Shown one piece after another: positions 29,630-33,549 of a stretch of DNA of 33,549 bases. The DNA comes from Cochliopodium minus. Lineage: Eukaryota; Discosea; Himatismenida; Cochliopodiidae. The stretch covers positions 1-33,549 of the forward strand of contig JAMYWO010000158.1 of NCBI GenBank assembly GCA_024220525.1. Reading direction: 5' to 3'. The notes beneath the pieces were generated by a model. It had not been told where the DNA came from and ran no database searches. It saw nothing but the letters and a program-made list of their open reading frames with translations. The position numbers and the translations under genes are program-made. How positions within the stretch are numbered: the stretch's first letter is position 1; each line of letters opens with the position of its first letter.

Positions 29630-32600
29630 TTAATTGCAAGTAAAATTCTTCAAATAGAAATTAAGATGAAGAGTTGTTTGAAGAATCTTTTGGACAACAA
29701 ACCTTGGAAGTCTTGAAGAGAAAAGAGGTTTTATCTTGATTCTGATTGAAATCAAAACAGTATAAATAATCTCTTTCATTTCACGAGAAAAAAACTGAAT
29801 GTTTTCCATCTTCCAAAAATCTCCATTTTCCAATTCAACAAAAAGATCATCAAAGTCACTGTTTTCCGAAAGTATTTCCTTGCAAGTTTTTTCCTCATTA
29901 TTTTTGATGTTTATATCTGCTTTATGACTGATAAAAACAGTGATCAACTCTCTGAAAGAGTTCTTTTGCTGAAGATATCTTCCCAAAGCATGAAGGGGAG
30001 TGTTTCCATTTGTATTTTGGATGTTCATTTCACTTTTTAGTTCGACCAAATATCTGATCAATCTTTCATCTCCTTTATCCAAACTTGAAAACAATATACT
30101 TTCTTTTTTCTCATTCAAAACAAACAAATCAAATTTTCTTTCTTCGAGAAGATATCTCAATATTTCTACATTTTTGTTATTCTTACTAATAAAATGAAGA
30201 GGAGTATTCCCATCATGGTTCTTCATGTTGAAATCAAGTTTGTTTTCTGCGAGAGACTTGAAGATATCCAGACTAATATTCTTGTTTTTGGAGATTCGGT
30301 GAAGAAAAGGCTCACTATGTATTGGTTTATTTCCATCCATTACTATTTGTTCTTTATATTCAAACTCTTTGAAAATGTGATTCACAATGTCTAACTGCAC
30401 ATCTTTGTTTAACTCCAAGTAGATATCAAGAGGAGTCTTACAAAAAGAGTCTCTGTGTTCGAGCTTCTTTGGATCTATTTTCTGAAAATATTTGATCCAA
30501 TCCAAACTGATGTTGACATTCTCTGAGAAAAAATGATGGAGAACATAACCTTTGTAAGATTCACTTTCTTTGAGAATGTCCTTCTTTTCAATCAAATATT
30601 TTATCACTTCAAAATCTGCTTCAAGATTCCTAAAATACCCGAAAAAAGGAGATTTAATCCTTCTGCTTTCACTCTTTAAGAGGTTTTCTACATTTTGCAA
30701 GTAATTAATGATATCCATATCTACGGTACCTTTTGCGAACAACAAATCATAACAGTTCAATTTGTCCTTGTTCCTTTTTTTCAGATCAAACTTATTTTCG
30801 ACGAGAAACTTGAGAATGGAAAGATCGCTTTTGTCTTTTAAGAACAAATGTTGAAGAGCACTGAAAGGATAATAAATTCCTTTGTAATCTGGAAGTTGAA
30901 GAAAATCGTACCCGTTCTGCCACAAAAGTTTGATCAAATCCACTTTAAACTTTACAACGTTTTTTCTTGCAAAGAAATAAAGTTCTTTGTGCAACCCCTC
31001 TTCAACCAAAAATTCAATCACGTCAAACGTCAAATATTCGTTCTTCAACAAAAGATCAATGGGAGTTTTATTGGCAGCGTTTTTGGGAGAGATGTCACAA
31101 CTCTTTTCTTTAACCAAATATCTGATCATTTCTAAATTAACAGAGGGATTTGAAAAGAGAATGTGGAGAGGCATGTTGTCACTATATTTGCTCTGAACAT
31201 CCAATGAAACTTTTTTTTCTTCAACGAGAAACCTTATCAATTCAAGATCCACATTTTTGTTTTCAAAGATGAGGTGAGTAGGGGCGTAGATTCCCGAAAT
31301 TTTGTTGAGATCAATGTTGGTTTTGTTGATGAAATTTTTGAGAGAAATGCAGTCAAAAGTGGTGAAAAGAGAAGTAAGAGCCAAATCTCCGACTTTGCTA
31401 AAATCGATCTCCATTTTTTTCACATCGAGAAGATAGAACACCATCTCAGAAGTAACATTTTTGTTGGAAAAGATGTTGTGTACGGGAGTGCCAAAAGTGT
31501 CATTTTTTACACTGACATCCACTTTGCTTTCCATGACTTTCTTGATCAAATCCATGTTTTGGTTGTTATTAAAGAGAAGATGTAAAGGGGTGTCTTCGAA
31601 CTCGTTTTTGGAATACCACGTGAAATTGTGTTTTTCCAACATGTATGTGACATCTTCGAGATCAACATTTTTGTTAGCGCATAGACTGCTGAATAAATCT
31701 CCTCCAAACTCATTTTTCATATGAATGTCTATTTTGAAATCTTCAAACAAATACCTCAACACGTTCTTTATGTCCTCGCAATAAAAGAAAATACCGCTCA
31801 TCATGTCTCTCAGTCTTGCATCTCCATTCACATGTTTCTTTTCTACCAAAAATTTAATGAAACTCAAATCAACATTATTGTTGGTGAAAATATACTTGAA
31901 AACAGAATCTTCATAAGAATCCTTATCGTTCAAATCTACTTTTCCATTTTCAATGTAGTATCGAATTATTTCGGTATTTTTGTTTTCGCACATCAAGTGG
32001 AAGAGTGATTTGGATTGGTGGCTTCTGAACATGGCATCGCACTTTTTTTCTTCCAAAAGATATCTTATCACGTCCAAGTTTTTATTTTTGAGGCATGCCA
32101 CTTGAAATGAGTTTGTCTTTCCCCATCTTTCGTAAAATATGTTGAATCCCTTTTCTTCCACCAAAAACTTTATCACTTCTAAAGTATTGTTCTTACATGC
32201 GAAATACATTACATTTCTTCCCTTTTTGTCACAAAATCTCGTTTTTTCTTTGTTCAATTCAAATAATCTCTTTATCACTTCTATTTCTCCGATATTCTCT
32301 AATGCAATATGAAATGGTGTTTTCAATTTGTTGTTTTTGAGATTCAATTTCATTTCTTTCAACTCAATGAGATACTTTATCTTTTCAACATCTTTAATTT
32401 TTTCAAATGCCAGGTGAATTGGTGTGTTTCCTTTGTTGTTCTGGAGATTTATATCACATTTCATCTCCACAAGAAATTTTATTTCTTCTAAAATTGGCTC
32501 TTCTTCTTTTGAAAAAATATTGTGCAAAGGATTTCTCTTATATTTATCTTTTTATTTGATATGTATGAAGATTAATCATAGTTTGGCATGTATTTATTTC

Positions 32601-32810
32601 AAATATAGACAAACATTGTGTTTTTATGTTTGAGATTTTTTTTTTTTTTTTACCAAAAAGCTTGGATAGATCTTTCTTCTCAAAACAATCCTCTAAATAT
32701 TCAATCTCTCCAAAATAGGATTTATGGTATTTTCCATTATCATAATAAATTGAAATGCCTTCCAAAATCTTCCTATTCTCTTCCTTCATTTTTTTTTTTT
32801 GAATTTTCAT
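29630..32810 (-). CDS. large ankyrin-repeat protein with C-terminal module
   Basis: Two exons on the minus strand (32810-32654 and 32547-29630) give 1024 residues and a TAA stop. The first 52 residues are a charged non-repeat leader (SIYYDNGKYHKSYFGEIEYL). About 25 diverged ankyrin units of about 35 residues follow. They have a recurring pattern of Thr-Pro-Leu-His, then Asn-Lys-Asn-x-Asp, then Ile-x-x-Leu-Val-Glu-x-Lys (for example GNTPIHLAFEKIKDVEKIKY). The last 55 residues (FWKMENIQFFSREMKEII to RLPRFVVQKIL) are not ankyrin. They match the ends of the PH protein and of the next ankyrin gene. Ankyrin arrays bind proteins; no partner is visible. An alternative start is the ATG at 32789. No signal peptide or membrane helix is seen. 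Confidence 0.88.
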
Positions 32811-32838
32811 AAAAATTTTTGTTTTGAGGTTTTTTTAT

Positions 32839-33549
32839 TTAAATGTCAATGAATTGCAATTCTAATTTTTTTTCATCAGGCAAACAATACTTTTTTAAAA
32901 TTTCAAATACAAGAGGTTTAGGAAATCTTTGATGAAGCATCTCTTTAGAATGATATTTGAAACAGAGAAAAACTTGAAACACGATTTGTTGAGTTGTGTT
33001 TGAGAAAAATTTGTGATTTTCTTGATTCCACAAAGAAACACCTTGTTGGTATTGAGTGAGGACTTCCAAAACACTTTGATCAAATTTATTTTTGGAATGA
33101 TTGACAAAGTAATAGTCTTGTTGTGATAATAAAACGATCATCATTTCTTTTGTCATTTTATTTATAATATTAATTGGATGAAAATTGAATTCTTTTTCTA
33201 TCAATGAAGCTGTGAAAAAATTAAAAAACTAAAAAATTTGTTCCTAATTACGAAATGAAGTTACCTTTGTGATCAAGAAAGAGTTTTAAATGGAGATGAT
33301 CCAATGTTTTATTCTTACATCCATAATAAAAACAACTATGATAATATTTATTTATTGCATTTAAATCTCCTTTCGAATCAAGAAAGAATTTTGTGTATTC
33401 GACATCGTGTAAAGAGTCTCTATTCAAATAAATATGCAAAGGAGTTTCTCTCATATTGTCAGCAGAATTGATGTCAGCTTTGTTTTCAACAAGAAACTTG
33501 TGAAACTCCCTCTCTCCATCAGCGGCACAGAAATGAACCAGTGTTTTTT
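32839..33549 (-). CDS. ankyrin-repeat protein, C-terminal part (5' end outside the window)
   Basis: Two exons are visible on the minus strand (33549-33265 and 33209-32839), with a TAA stop. The first encodes ankyrin units (TLVHFCAADGEREFHKFLVE, ETPLHIYLNRDSLHDVEY). The second starts with a helical stretch and ends in the same C-terminal module as its neighbour (LWNQENHKFFSNTTQQIVF, QRFPKPLVFEILKKY). The stop lies only 28 bases before the start codon of the next ankyrin gene on the same strand. The two are probably tandem paralogues. The leading part of the protein continues beyond the right edge. Confidence 0.85.

Noticed and set aside
30000-32008. Several plus-strand frames of 60-103 residues
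   Set aside because: All lie opposite the ankyrin exon, whose repeats explain the long-range open frame; the plus-strand frames show no domain.
1-33549. Poly(A) signals and TATA boxes
   Set aside because: AATAAA and TATAAA strings occur everywhere in this composition, so none can be called with meaning from sequence alone.

Overview
The window is nuclear DNA from an AT-rich, intron-dense, gene-dense unicellular eukaryote. The evidence is eukaryote-only families (calcium-regulated mitochondrial carrier, proteasome receptor RPN13, PH domain), genes split into up to 14 exons that rejoin in frame, and mostly GT..AG introns of 50-500 bases made almost only of A and T. TAA, TGA and TAG all end genes, so the standard code fits. 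A prohibitin and a mitochondrial carrier argue for an ordinary mitochondrion. Asparagine runs, SEL1 and ankyrin arrays and a bacterial-type binding protein on a 7-helix receptor resemble free-living amoeboid protists, but I cannot name the lineage. I saw no rRNA, tRNA, CRISPR or transposon.

Layout. 1-2233: the tail of one receptor, then the first half of a second copy of the same receptor, cut off at a single N (2234). 2373-6691 (minus): an EF-hand mitochondrial carrier, also cut off at the N, and a GCIP/cyclin-D1-binding-protein homologue. 6892-10782 (plus): a 600-residue SEL1-repeat protein with an N-terminal membrane helix. 11249-15741 (plus): a complete third receptor of 1032 residues: signal peptide, two tandem ABC_sub_bind-type binding domains, seven membrane helices. 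15828-17767: an unknown charged protein (plus) and a one-exon prohibitin (minus). 18182-19680: a tandem duplication carrying two 60-residue cysteine-rich genes. 19835-21345 (minus): a DUF1746-like membrane protein and a PH-domain protein. 21376-29570: a crotonase, an asparagine-rich NPF-motif protein, a metallophosphatase, a secreted vanin/biotinidase-like amidase, and RPN13. 29630-33549 (minus): two ankyrin-repeat genes 28 bases apart, the second running off the window.

Most genes are unrelated housekeeping or signalling genes packed 30-600 bases apart, so the window is not one pathway. Three things stand out. The first is the receptor family with a duplicated bacterial-type sensor domain. 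The second is the splicing repertoire: one AT-AC intron with minor-spliceosome (U12) signals, three GC-AG introns and a 9-base micro-exon, each supported by restoring a conserved protein motif. The third is a C-terminal module of about 50 residues shared by the PH protein and both ankyrin proteins.

All exon joins were made by eye from reading frame, splice signals and family motifs; no alignment or RNA data were available.
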